Assembly: GCA_017134815.1 (NCBI GenBank)
Contig: CP071032.1
Location: 434,001 to 498,000 of the forward strand
Length of the DNA: 64,000 bases
Reading direction: 5' to 3'
From: Lentisphaerota bacterium
GTDB taxonomy: Bacteria; Verrucomicrobiota; Lentisphaeria; Victivallales; Victivallaceae
Shown here: in pieces, positions 51,158 to 59,864 of the stretch
How the letters are laid out: each line of letters starts with the position of its first letter
Position numbering within the stretch: the first letter of the stretch is position 1
The notes under the pieces: model-generated
Seen by the model: the letters and a program-made list of their open reading frames with translations, nothing else
Databases searched by the model: none
What the model was told of the DNA's origin: nothing
Made by a program: the position numbers and the translations under genes

Positions 51158-53119
51158 TTAGCCGACAGATGCTCCGCTGGAAATATCTCCATCGACTGTT
51201 ACAATTTTAAGTTCTTTGCCGGTTTTGGCGGCCAGCAGCATGCCCTGCGATTCAACACCACGGATTTTAGCCGGCTTCAGGTTGGCGACGACAACAATTG
51301 TTTTGCCAACTACCTCTTCAGGAGTGTAAAACTCTGCGATGCCAGCAATCAGCTGTCGCTTTTCTTTACCAACTTCAATCTGCAGCCTGAGCAGCTTGTC
51401 AGCACCTTTTACTTTTTCAGCTTCAAGAATTTTTGCTGTTTTAAGCTCAGTCTTAAAGAAATCATCAACAGTAATAACGCCTTCTGGAAGTTCATTTTTA
51501 CCTGCAGGCTGCTGATTGCTCTTCTGCTTTTTTTTCTGCTTTTTCTCAGGTGCCTCTTGTACTGACTCAATTTCCTCAAGCTTTACTCTCAGGAAAAGAG
51601 CGTCAATGTCGTTCATCTCAAGACCGCTGAGAATATTTTCAGATTTTTTGAGCTTGCCAATATGGATATCATTCAAAGCACCTCCGGATAAACCCAGAGC
51701 TTTTCTCAGGTCAGCCATTTTACCAGGCATGACCGGGTGCAGCAGGACAGATACCTTCCGCAAAGCTTCAGCAGCACAATAAAGAACTGTGTCCAGGCGT
51801 TCGTTATCGCCTTTCTTGGCCAGCGTCCAGGGCGCAGTCTGCTCCATGTATCGGTTTCCGGCACGCACTGCATTCATCACGTGTTCGATACCCTGATTCA
51901 GGCGCATATCGCAAATCGCCTTTTCCATTTCGATAACAGCGTTGTCAACTGCCGCCATCAGTTCTTTTTCAGCATCTGTGTAAGCGTTTGGTTGCGGAAT
52001 CAGTCCGTCCCGATGGCGCAAATTCATTTTCACAACCCGGCTCAGTAAATTACCCAGGTCATTGGCCAGATCACTGTTGTAACGGTTTACAAACGCTTCT
52101 TCAGTAAAAGAGGCGTCCTGACCGAGAGTCATCTCTGCCATCAGAAAATAACGAAAAGCGTCAACCCCGTATTTCTGAATCATTTCCATCGGATTGACAA
52201 CATTGCCGAGAGACTTACTCATCTTGTCCCTGCCGGTAAGCCACCAGCCGTGAGCGAAAATTGTTTCAGGCAGTTCAATACCGATAGCCTTCATCATCGT
52301 GGGCCAGTAGACGGTATGGGTAGTCAGGATATCTTTGCCTATCAGATGATAGGACGCTGGCCACCATTTATTGAAATGAGCATCATCCTGTTTATAACCT
52401 ATACCAGAGATATAGTTGATTAATGCGTCAAACCATACATAGCAGACATAATCCTTGTCAAACGGCAGCTCAATTCCCCATGCCAGCCTTGACTTCGGTC
52501 TTGAAATACACAGGTCACCCAGCGGCTGCTTTAAGAAACCCAAAGTCTCATTGGCGCGAAATGCCGGTTGAATGAACTCAGGGTGGGTTTTGATGTAATC
52601 AATAAGCCATTCCTGATACTGGCTCATACGGAAAAAATAATTTGATTCGATTATTTCCTGAATCTCACGCTGGCATTCAGGGCAGCATTTATTGGCATCA
52701 AGGTCTTTCTCCGTGAAGAAGCGTTCACAGGGGACACAATAAAAACCGCTGTATTCATCCTTATAAATAAGATCACGGTCGAACAGGTCCTGAAGGATGT
52801 CCTGCACAACCTGTTTGTGTGCTGTATCGGTAGTGCGGATAAATTTGTCGTTGGTAATCTCAAGTTCACGCCAGAGCTCCTGGAATCTGACCACAGTATC
52901 ATTGCATTGTTCAAGTGGTGATATCCCTTTGGCTTCTGCAGCTTTCTGGACTTTTTGCCCATGTTCATCGGTTCCAGTCAGAAAGAATGTCGGTAAATCA
53001 AGCGAACGGTTATATCTGGCAAGTACATCGGCAAGAATAGTAGTGTACGCATGACCGATATGCGGCTTGTCATTGACATAATAAATAGGTGTGGTGACGT
53101 AAAATTTATCCTGACTCAT
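51158..53119 (-). CDS. metG: Methionyl-tRNA synthetase
   Basis: MetRS charges tRNA-Met for initiation and elongation. This 653-residue class Ia enzyme has 'KPHIGHAYTTI' (HIGH at 20-23), the zinc cysteines 'CVPCERFF...CCPEC' (about 126-147) and 'KMSKSLGNVV' near 298. A Lys/Gln-rich linker ('KKQKKKQKSNQQ') leads to a C-terminal Trbp111-like tRNA-binding domain at about 545-653 ('AEKVKGADKLLRLQIEVG', 'GIAEFYTPEEVVGK'). AAGG lies ten bases before the ATG. No leader peptide rich in Met was found upstream. Confidence 0.97.
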   Translation of the reverse strand: MSQDKFYVTTPIYYVNDKPHIGHAYTTILADVLARYNRSLDLPTFFLTGTDEHGQKVQKAAEAKGISPLEQCNDTVVRFQELWRELEITNDKFIRTTDTAHKQVVQDILQDLFDRDLIYKDEYSGFYCVPCERFFTEKDLDANKCCPECQREIQEIIESNYFFRMSQYQEWLIDYIKTHPEFIQPAFRANETLGFLKQPLGDLCISRPKSRLAWGIELPFDKDYVCYVWFDALINYISGIGYKQDDAHFNKWWPASYHLIGKDILTTHTVYWPTMMKAIGIELPETIFAHGWWLTGRDKMSKSLGNVVNPMEMIQKYGVDAFRYFLMAEMTLGQDASFTEEAFVNRYNSDLANDLGNLLSRVVKMNLRHRDGLIPQPNAYTDAEKELMAAVDNAVIEMEKAICDMRLNQGIEHVMNAVRAGNRYMEQTAPWTLAKKGDNERLDTVLYCAAEALRKVSVLLHPVMPGKMADLRKALGLSGGALNDIHIGKLKKSENILSGLEMNDIDALFLRVKLEEIESVQEAPEKKQKKKQKSNQQPAGKNELPEGVITVDDFFKTELKTAKILEAEKVKGADKLLRLQIEVGKEKRQLIAGIAEFYTPEEVVGKTIVVVANLKPAKIRGVESQGMLLAAKTGKELKIVTVDGDISSGASVG

Positions 53120-53235
53120 ATCTGTAAAACCTTATAGTTATAATGGATGTTCTTTGTATAAGCTATGTAATTTACCGTGTTGTAGTAATTTTGCAATTAT
53201 TTGCTCCCATAATAGTCAAATAACAGTGTGCCGTT

Positions 53236-54126
53236 TCACATCATGGAGCTGCTGAAGTAACGTTCGACACGATCAGGCATTACAGTTCCGATTCTCGCTT
53301 CAGGATATTCTGCGGCTAACTTGCGTGCTGCGAAAACATTTGCCCCGGCTGATATGCCTGTCATCAAACCATATTTGCAATTAAGTTCACGGGCCGTCTC
53401 AATAGCTTCATCATCGGTAACTTCAATAACCTCATTAATCATTGAGACATCCAGTACTGCAGGTATAAAGCCGTCGCCGATTCCCTGGATTTGATGCAGT
53501 CCCGGTTCATGTCCCATCAATGCTGAAACATTTTTAGGTTCGACCGCAATAATCTTTATACCAGGTTTGTGCTGACGTAAAAATTCGCCAATTCCCTGCA
53601 GGGTGCCGCCGCTGCCGACCCCGGCAACAAAAATATCAATTTCACCTCGCATCTGTCGCCATAGTTCACGGGCAGTACCTTCAAAATGAGCTCTGGGATT
53701 ATCAGGATTTTCAAACTGCTGCAGACTGAAAGCACTGGGAGTAGAGGCAACAATTTCTTCAGCCTTCCTGACGGAACCGTCAATACTTTTGGCGGCAGGA
53801 GTTAATATCAGTTCAGCGCCCAGGCTGGTGATCAGTTTTTTGCGCTCATCACTCATGTTCTCAGGCATTACTATTATAACCTTGTAGCCCTTCAGTCTGC
53901 CAGCCAGTGCCAGGCCGATACCGGTATTGCCGGAGGTGGGTTCAACCAGGACAGTATCTCTACTGATAGTCCCGTTGCGCTCAGCGCCTTCAATCATAGC
54001 CAGCGCAACCCGGTCTTTTATACTGCCGCCAGGATTTAAAAATTCCGCCTTGGCAAAAATATTATGAGGTTTGATTTCAATTAAAGGAGTATTGCCTATC
54101 AAGTCAAGAATATTGTCAGTTGTCAT
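53236..54126 (-). CDS. cysK: Cysteine synthase (O-acetylserine sulfhydrylase family)
   Basis: This 296-residue PLP enzyme makes cysteine from O-acetylserine and sulfide. 'GNTPLIEI' opens it, Lys37 in 'NPGGSIKDRVA' binds PLP, 'EPTSGNTGIGLAL' is the substrate loop and 'GVGSGGTLQGIGEFLR' holds the phosphate. The protein is slightly shorter than typical CysK (about 310), nearer CysM; either isozyme name is possible. It is monocistronic. The 213 bases upstream hold the inverted repeat at 54239-54278. Confidence 0.92.
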   Translation of the reverse strand: MTTDNILDLIGNTPLIEIKPHNIFAKAEFLNPGGSIKDRVALAMIEGAERNGTISRDTVLVEPTSGNTGIGLALAGRLKGYKVIIVMPENMSDERKKLITSLGAELILTPAAKSIDGSVRKAEEIVASTPSAFSLQQFENPDNPRAHFEGTARELWRQMRGEIDIFVAGVGSGGTLQGIGEFLRQHKPGIKIIAVEPKNVSALMGHEPGLHQIQGIGDGFIPAVLDVSMINEVIEVTDDEAIETARELNCKYGLMTGISAGANVFAARKLAAEYPEARIGTVMPDRVERYFSSSMM

Positions 54127-54238
54127 TAGTTACCATATTATTCGATTGAAATTTAATTTTAAAGCAATAAATGCTTAAAGAATTATTATTTTACATAATT
54201 AAAAATATTTCAAATGAAATCTAGTCAAAATATTCACA

Positions 54239-54278
54239 TTTTCAAGCAGCTAGTTAAATTTAGACAGATGCTTGAAAA
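54239..54278. other. Inverted repeat in the cysK / TPR divergent region
   Basis: TTTTCAAGCA (54239-54248) and TGCTTGAAAA (54269-54278) are perfectly complementary, with 20 bases between. The inner bases include CTA...TAG. Its position between divergent starts and its symmetry suggest a regulator site or loop. A TTATCCACG follows at 54284, a single DnaA-box-like match of unclear meaning. Confidence 0.4.
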
Positions 54279-54340
54279 AACTGTTATCCACGATTATCTT
54301 TAACAAGAGAAAATATAACCTTTAAATCCGGTATATAATT

Positions 54341-55516
54341 ATGAAGTTATTTGCAATTGCTGCAGGGCTGTCGGGGTTGTTCGGCGTTGTTACTGCAAAT
54401 GCCTTTGATAACTTTTCTGAGGCATTTAACCTTGCTCAGTCAAGATATAACCAGGGACATTTCCTTCGGAGTGCTGAATTTAGCCAGAGAGCTTTTGGGC
54501 TGGCTGCTGATAATAAACAGAAATATAATGCCTTACTGCTTCAGGGAGAGGCGCTGATGGCAGGCCGCGACTTCGAAAAAGCTGCCATGATTTTTGCTGA
54601 CGCCGAGAAGATTAAAGGAATTTCTGTTGAACAGCAGATTTCAGCGTTTTCCGGCAGGCTGCGCTCCCAGTATCTGGCCCATGATTACAGTGCTCTTGGA
54701 AAATTATGCTCAGAAGTACTGGCTGAAAAAAGTATATCCAGACAGCACCTGAGACTGGCTGCTTTTTATGGCTGTCTGGCCGCCAGGCAGATTGGAGATT
54801 ATAGAAACGAAATTTTGACAGCTGATAAACTGTATAATAGTGAATCAGCAACCAGTGCCTGGAAAGCCAGAGCTGTGCTTTTTAAGCTGCAGGCTTTGTG
54901 CGATATGAAAAAATACTCTCAGGCCGCGACATTAGTCAGCAGCGTTCAGAAGCTGGATGTTCCGCTGCCCATGCTTTCCGAATGGTATGTACGCTGCGGT
55001 TTCTGTGAAGAAAAAAACGGCGACCTGGAAAAGGCTGTCGATTTTTACCAGAAAGCACAGCAGTATGATCATGGATACTACCGGGGCCTGGCATTTTTAA
55101 GGGCAGGGATACTTGCTGCAAAAAAACCGGCAACCGCCGAACTGGCAATGCAGGATTTTGATAAGGTTATAAAAAGTGAGAGTCACCCTCTGCATAAAAT
55201 TCAGGCAGTATATCGCTGGGGCGAACTCCTTGACAAGCAGAAGAAGTACAAGGAAGCTCTGGCTGTTTTGAAGCTTGAAGAAAAAATTAAGTGCAGTTCA
55301 ATGTGGCGGGCGGAGATTTTTCGCCTGGAGGGTACTATATATCACCAGCAGGGGCAACTGGCCAGAGCTGAGTACTTTTTAATCGCCAGTCTTGAACAGC
55401 CTGGATGTCCATTAAAGTGTAAACTTGCCGCGACCGGCTTGCTAAACCAGATCAAGCGAGAGCGCAAACATATTGAGGATAGAAAAACTATTACGGAAAA
55501 CTCTGCTCAAAGTTGA
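54341..55516 (+). CDS. Secreted TPR protein, paralogue 1
   Basis: This 391-residue protein starts with a signal peptide (MKLFAIAAGLSGLFGVVTANA). From about residue 28 to 360 tetratricopeptide-like repeats of about 35 residues fill the protein ('FDNFSEAFNLAQSRYNQGHFLRSAEFSQRAFGLAADNKQKYNALLLQGEALMAG', and many 'A..L.Y..G..E.A' units). There is no enzyme domain. It is followed 155 bases on by a protein of the same build. A role in periplasmic assembly or scaffolding is a guess. Confidence 0.78.
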   Translation: MKLFAIAAGLSGLFGVVTANAFDNFSEAFNLAQSRYNQGHFLRSAEFSQRAFGLAADNKQKYNALLLQGEALMAGRDFEKAAMIFADAEKIKGISVEQQISAFSGRLRSQYLAHDYSALGKLCSEVLAEKSISRQHLRLAAFYGCLAARQIGDYRNEILTADKLYNSESATSAWKARAVLFKLQALCDMKKYSQAATLVSSVQKLDVPLPMLSEWYVRCGFCEEKNGDLEKAVDFYQKAQQYDHGYYRGLAFLRAGILAAKKPATAELAMQDFDKVIKSESHPLHKIQAVYRWGELLDKQKKYKEALAVLKLEEKIKCSSMWRAEIFRLEGTIYHQQGQLARAEYFLIASLEQPGCPLKCKLAATGLLNQIKRERKHIEDRKTITENSAQS

Positions 55517-55671
55517 GCTTATTGGGTTTTGAATTCTAACCGGTAATTTAAAACTGCCGCTGGTATTATCTAAAAATATTTGTATACTATTATAATACAC
55601 TTGTATTGAATCACAATACATCGCAACATTACTTAACCGTCCTGATCCGGACTTATATCATGGGTGGAATA

Positions 55672-56784
55672 ATGATAAAAAAAACCATTACTTTGCTGTT
55701 TACCTGTTCAATGATTTTTACAGCTTCTGCTTCAGAATACTGGCAGGCCGTCTTCAATGATGCCACCAGCCTCTATAATGGTAAAAGATACCAGGAAGCC
55801 TATACTCTGTTTAAATCTACTGTTTCAAAAGCCACCAGCCCGACTGAAAAGTACAAGTCCTATATGTCCTGTGCTCACTCAGCCTATGCTCTGAAAAAGC
55901 ATACGGAAAGTCTCAGGTACATTGACAGGGCAATTGCCGTCAAGGGTATTTCAGACGATCAGGAGACCCGGGCTTATTATTATAAGTTGATTGTTACCTA
56001 TAATGTTAACAAGCAGGATAACGCTGAAGCAATTGCAGAGATTATCGCAAAGAACAAGCCTTTTTGCGGCTCTCTTCTTGGTGCATCAATGTATTTCAGT
56101 TCTTACGATGCATACCTGAAAAAAGACTATGAAAAAGCCTTAAAGCTGGCTGATGTGGGTATCGAACTATCTAAACCCAATACCACATATTATTACCTGA
56201 ATACAATACAGCAGGTTCGCTGCCTGAGAAAAATGAGAAAATTCAATGAAGCATTCAAACTGGCAGAAGACAGTGACCTGAAGGAATGGCCGTGCCGTTA
56301 TTTGGGTGAGCTGTTTTATGAAATTGGATACTGCTGTTACTTAAAAAAAGATTTCACAAGGGCTTTGAAGTTTTTTAAGAGATCCGAGGCGATCCATGAA
56401 TGTGATTTCCGCAAAACAAAAGCAGTATATTTCGGAGCATTGAGCCGAAAAGAATTGAAAAAATACCCTGAAGCGGAAAAATCTTTCAGAGCGATTCTGG
56501 ACATGGCTGATTCTCCAAAGCGATACAAGTATCGAGCACAATTTCACATAGCTGATATTTACTTTATATTGCAGAATTATGAATCTGCGGTTACTGAATT
56601 TGCTAAAGTTGTTCCAATGGAATGTGTCACGATTTACTGGAAGTCACGTTCAATGCTGATGCAGGGCGAAGCTCTCTGGGCTTTGGGTAAAGAAAAAGAA
56701 GCAAAAGCTATTTTTGCCAGCCTTTTAAAGATGGAAGGCGTTCCGGCCTGGATTACCAGAGAAGCAAAAAAACATGTCAAGTAA
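55672..56784 (+). CDS. Secreted TPR protein, paralogue 2
   Basis: From the ATG at 55672 this 370-residue protein has a signal peptide (MIKKTITLLFTCSMIFTASAS) and TPR-like repeats throughout ('ATSLYNGKRYQEAYTLFKSTVSKATSPTEKYKSYMSCAHSAYAL', 'IGYCCYLKKDFTRALKFFKRSEAIHECDF'). The start is supported by GGGTGG five bases upstream; an ATG at 55606 would hide the signal peptide inside the protein. It shares length and repeat phase with the gene before it, so the pair looks like a tandem duplication, now far diverged. Confidence 0.78.
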   Translation: MIKKTITLLFTCSMIFTASASEYWQAVFNDATSLYNGKRYQEAYTLFKSTVSKATSPTEKYKSYMSCAHSAYALKKHTESLRYIDRAIAVKGISDDQETRAYYYKLIVTYNVNKQDNAEAIAEIIAKNKPFCGSLLGASMYFSSYDAYLKKDYEKALKLADVGIELSKPNTTYYYLNTIQQVRCLRKMRKFNEAFKLAEDSDLKEWPCRYLGELFYEIGYCCYLKKDFTRALKFFKRSEAIHECDFRKTKAVYFGALSRKELKKYPEAEKSFRAILDMADSPKRYKYRAQFHIADIYFILQNYESAVTEFAKVVPMECVTIYWKSRSMLMQGEALWALGKEKEAKAIFASLLKMEGVPAWITREAKKHVK

Positions 56785-56954
56785 CAGTTCTTATGCCTTC
56801 AAAAACTTGGTTCTCCATTATTAATGCAGTTTTTTGTGTTCAAAGACTGGTAATTCCACAATATTATTCGGTGAAGGGTTTATTAGCTGAAGTTCCCGCA
56901 TTATAATTACTTAATGTGGAGTTGTAGTTTTTTCACAACTTGGAGGAATTTTTT

Positions 56955-57386
56955 ATGCCTGAATTCTGTAACCCTTTCAGTGTGCTGCACTCAGATCGAA
57001 AACTGACTAATGGTGAACTGACAAGAGCTATACGTTTTATGGTCGCAGCTGAATATGAAGCCATTCAGCTTTATTTGCAGGTAGCCGAATCTACTGATAA
57101 CAGGCTGGCACATGATGTGCTTGTTGATATTGCCAACGAAGAAAAAGTGCATGCTGGTGAATTCTTAAGACTGTTGAAGGAACTTAATCCTGATGAACAG
57201 CGGCATTATGATGATGGCGCCAGTGAAGTGGAGGAAATCATAAATGAAATGATGACCAAAAAATATCCTCCCAAGCCTCCGGAAGCACCTCCTCGTAGGC
57301 GGAAAGTCAAGGCTGAGGCTCATCCCGAAGATGATCCTCCGACTCCGGAAGGTTTTGATGAAGGGCCACCAACCTGGTCATCTTAG
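56955..57386 (+). CDS. Encapsulated-ferritin-like / rubrerythrin-type protein
   Basis: This 143-residue protein has one two-helix ferritin-like unit: 'ELTRAIRFMVAAEYEAIQLYLQVAES' and 'LAHDVLVDIANEEKVHAGEFLRLLKEL'. Glu33, Glu63 and His66 stand where encapsulated ferritins carry their di-iron ligands, so iron oxidation and storage as a dimer assembly is likely. The tail is Pro-rich and acidic ('KKYPPKPPEAPPRRRK', 'TPEGFDEGPPTWSS'); I see no certain encapsulin-targeting peptide. The ATG at 56955 is chosen because GGAGG is ten bases upstream. No encapsulin gene lies in the window. A good terminator follows. Confidence 0.8.
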   Translation: MPEFCNPFSVLHSDRKLTNGELTRAIRFMVAAEYEAIQLYLQVAESTDNRLAHDVLVDIANEEKVHAGEFLRLLKELNPDEQRHYDDGASEVEEIINEMMTKKYPPKPPEAPPRRRKVKAEAHPEDDPPTPEGFDEGPPTWSS

Positions 57387-57402
57387 TTTTTTATTATGTA
57401 CA

Positions 57403-58248
57403 TTATGCCCGGCCGGATGAGCCGGGCTTTTTTTTCCCGCTCAAGAGAAAATGGCAGATGCCGCCCAGATAACTCAGCGCCAATAACGTAACTCCGGTAA
57501 TCTGCCAGTCACGGTAAAAAAACGCCACAATTCCTGACACCGCCGCTGCACAGAACAGCAGTCCGAATAATGTCAACTTCCAATCTACTCTGAACAGCGT
57601 TTCCCTCAGAAAGAAAGCCGTATTAAAAACTGGAAAAAACTTCAGCATCTTTACAGATTTAGGCGCACTTCCGGATATAAACATTCCTCCAATATACGCA
57701 GCGAAGTAAACAGCCGCGCAAGTGACCGCAAGCTGATTGGCTTTATACACAAGACCATGTACGCCGGCAATTAAAGCTGCCAGTGAGGCAGCCAGCAGAA
57801 TGAAGTTCACTGCCGCAGGAATTACTCCAACAATTATCATAAACAAAAAATATATAATGTTAAAAGCCGGGATAAACGGCAGCAGAAAAAGAATATTTGA
57901 CTGCACATCACTGCTTTTCTTAAATGCTTTGCCTGTTGTCTGGCGTGGAGCCGTCTGATTTTTTCGTTGCCGAAGTCGTTTCATTACGGAAAGTGCCGCC
58001 AACACCTCTGAAGCTGTAGCCTTATAGGACTCAAACTCCGCCGCCACGTCATAATCAGCCTCATGTACAGCTTTATTTCGTATTGAGGCAAGCATGTGCA
58101 GGCGTCTGGAAAGAGTTTCAGGCAGTTTATCAGACAGGCTGTCAGTCATTTCATGCAGGCCTTTTCCCTCAGCCTTCAGCCGTCTTAGTTCCTTCTCGAG
58201 CTGCTTGGAAATCTCTATTATTTCGCCGATTGCGGTTTTGCGTTCCAT
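57403..58248 (-). CDS. Membrane protein with HEPN-like N-terminal domain
   Basis: This 281-residue protein has a helical N-terminal domain of about 100 residues with 'ASIRNKAVHEADYD', that is Arg57-Asn-x3-His62, the Rx4-6H pattern of HEPN domains and of DUF4145. After a basic linker (about 95-125) come five or six membrane helices (about 127-270). The stop lies inside the terminator of the ferritin-like gene. The HEPN motif in other families cleaves RNA, but it is also found in inactive forms. No antitoxin-like gene adjoins, so I do not call it a toxin. Confidence 0.65.
   Translation of the reverse strand: MERKTAIGEIIEISKQLEKELRRLKAEGKGLHEMTDSLSDKLPETLSRRLHMLASIRNKAVHEADYDVAAEFESYKATASEVLAALSVMKRLRQRKNQTAPRQTTGKAFKKSSDVQSNILFLLPFIPAFNIIYFLFMIIVGVIPAAVNFILLAASLAALIAGVHGLVYKANQLAVTCAAVYFAAYIGGMFISGSAPKSVKMLKFFPVFNTAFFLRETLFRVDWKLTLFGLLFCAAAVSGIVAFFYRDWQITGVTLLALSYLGGICHFLLSGKKKPGSSGRA
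57407..57435 (+). terminator. Terminator of the ferritin-like gene
   Basis: GCCCGGC (57407-57413) pairs perfectly with GCCGGGC (57421-57427), loop seven bases, then eight T's. It overlaps the last codons of the convergent HEPN-like gene. Confidence 0.92.
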
Positions 58249-58390
58249 ATCCGTATTTTTCCGGTTTAAACTATCAATTGAAATATAAAATATAAAATTA
58301 GAAGCATTTCTTATTTGTTCAAGTCATCATGCTGAAATAAGTGGAAAACCCGGAATTCAGAGTTATTGTATGCAAAAAAATGGAAAGCAT

Positions 58391-59260
58391 ATGTCACGCA
58401 CTTTAGAAAAAACTGATTATGAGCCATATAAACGACTGCTGCTGGAAATAAGTTTTGACGGCAGTGAATACAACGGATGGCAGGTCCAGCCGCACTGTAA
58501 TACTGTACAAGCTGTACTGCAGCGCCTGCTGAAGAAGCTTTACGGCGGCCAGCACATCAGTATTCTTGGCAGCAGTCGGACTGACGCCGGGGTTCATGCG
58601 ATTGGATTTGCTGCCTGCTTTTTATGTCCGGAACGGCCGCATATTTCAAATATAAAACTGCTCAAGGCTTTAAACAGCCTGCTGCCCGCATCGATAAGGG
58701 TTCGCAAGGTCTCAGAGGTTGATCTGGAGTTCCATGCCAGATACGATGCTTTGGGAAAAGCGTACAGTTACATCCTGAACCTCGGCATGGAAAGTCCTTT
58801 TTCAAGTAGATATTCCTGGCTTATGCAGACCAAAATAAATATAAATGCCATGCAGCAGGCAGCAGATTTTTTAATTGGTACGCATGATTATTCGAGCTTT
58901 GTAGTTGAACGCCATAAATATGAAAATGCTGTAAGAACAATTTACAGTATAGATTTCATGTCTGCGGGCAGTTTTTTGTGTATTACGTTTAAAGGAAATG
59001 GTTTTCTTTATAAAATGATACGCTGCATCGTCGGAGCTCTTGAAGCCGTGGGGCGCGGGTTTATTTCCGTAGAGCAATTTAAAAAAATATTTGAAGCGCA
59101 GGACCGCAGTCTGGCACCGGGCACAGCACCGGCACATGGGCTGTTTCTGGTCAAAGTCTTTTATGAGCAGTGCGCAATGGAAAACTTCAAACTGACAACC
59201 CTGCCTTTCTGCATTAACCTGGCGGAAAAACCTGATAGAGCAGTTTATATCAAGCCATAA
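58391..59260 (+). CDS. truA: tRNA pseudouridine(38-40) synthase
   Basis: TruA makes pseudouridine at positions 38-40 in the anticodon arm of tRNAs. From the ATG at 58391 (GGAAA before it) it has 289 residues. 'LLLEISFDGSEYNGWQVQP' opens the fold, and the catalytic Asp65 is in 'GSSRTDAGVHA'. 'FHARYDALGKAYSYIL', 'GTHDYSSF' and 'FLYKMIRCIVGAL' are characteristic. A start at 58370 is possible. The C-terminus extends about 25 residues past the usual end. It is probably transcribed alone. Confidence 0.95.
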   Translation: MSRTLEKTDYEPYKRLLLEISFDGSEYNGWQVQPHCNTVQAVLQRLLKKLYGGQHISILGSSRTDAGVHAIGFAACFLCPERPHISNIKLLKALNSLLPASIRVRKVSEVDLEFHARYDALGKAYSYILNLGMESPFSSRYSWLMQTKININAMQQAADFLIGTHDYSSFVVERHKYENAVRTIYSIDFMSAGSFLCITFKGNGFLYKMIRCIVGALEAVGRGFISVEQFKKIFEAQDRSLAPGTAPAHGLFLVKVFYEQCAMENFKLTTLPFCINLAEKPDRAVYIKP

Positions 59261-59409
59261 GTTGTCTTCTGGAAAACTGGTATAATAATTATTGCTTCAA
59301 TAATGTTTTTTTTATTGAAAAATTCATTTTTAGTTTGCAATAACTGCTGCTTTAAGATTACAATATATCAGGAGAAATTTACAAAACCTGCATTACAGAA
59401 AGGTGAAAA

Positions 59410-59841
59410 ATGACTTACAAGGAAAATAAGATAATATATCTCAGTGGACCGATAATGGATGAGCATGAAGGACACGCCAGACAGTGGCGGCAGACTGCCC
59501 GGCAGCAGCTTGACAGGAAATTCAAGATTCTTGACCCCATGCGTCGCCAGTTTATAGACCGCAAGGTGGATAGTTCAAATGAAATAGTCGAATTTGATCT
59601 GCAGGATGTAAGGGATGCTGATATTCTGCTGGTCAATTATAACAAACCCAGTATCGGAACCAGTATGGAAGTCTTTTATGCGGCGCACGACCTCGGTAAG
59701 TTTGTAGTGGCCTTTTCTCCTTTTGAGTTCAAAGACTGCAGTCCCTGGATGGTTCGTTACTGCACAAAAATTCTACCTTCTCTGGAAGAAGCAACCTCAT
59801 ATATAAACACACATTTTGGTGATGATCTGAATTTTCAATAA
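59410..59841 (+). CDS. Nucleoside 2-deoxyribosyltransferase-like protein
   Basis: This 143-residue protein has the Rossmann-type fold of the nucleoside deoxyribosyltransferase / DNPH1 superfamily. 'IIYLSGPIMDEHEGHARQWRQTARQQLD' is the N-terminal strand and substrate loop, 'VEFDLQDVRDADILLVNYNKPSIGTSMEVFYAAHDLGKFVVAF' has the conserved Asp and the Glu nucleophile of 'GTSMEV'. Family members break or swap N-glycosidic bonds of deoxynucleosides. The substrate here is unknown. AGGTG lies before the ATG. The next gene starts 23 bases on. Confidence 0.82.
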   Translation: MTYKENKIIYLSGPIMDEHEGHARQWRQTARQQLDRKFKILDPMRRQFIDRKVDSSNEIVEFDLQDVRDADILLVNYNKPSIGTSMEVFYAAHDLGKFVVAFSPFEFKDCSPWMVRYCTKILPSLEEATSYINTHFGDDLNFQ

Positions 59842-59864
59842 GCCTGAAGCATACGGAAGTAAAA

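Noticed and set aside
53120..53235. Met-rich leader peptide before metG, by analogy with tyrS
   Set aside because: Only a 12-codon frame without internal Met codons and no terminator hairpin was found.
54284..54292. DnaA box
   Set aside because: Single match with one mismatch; no others around it.
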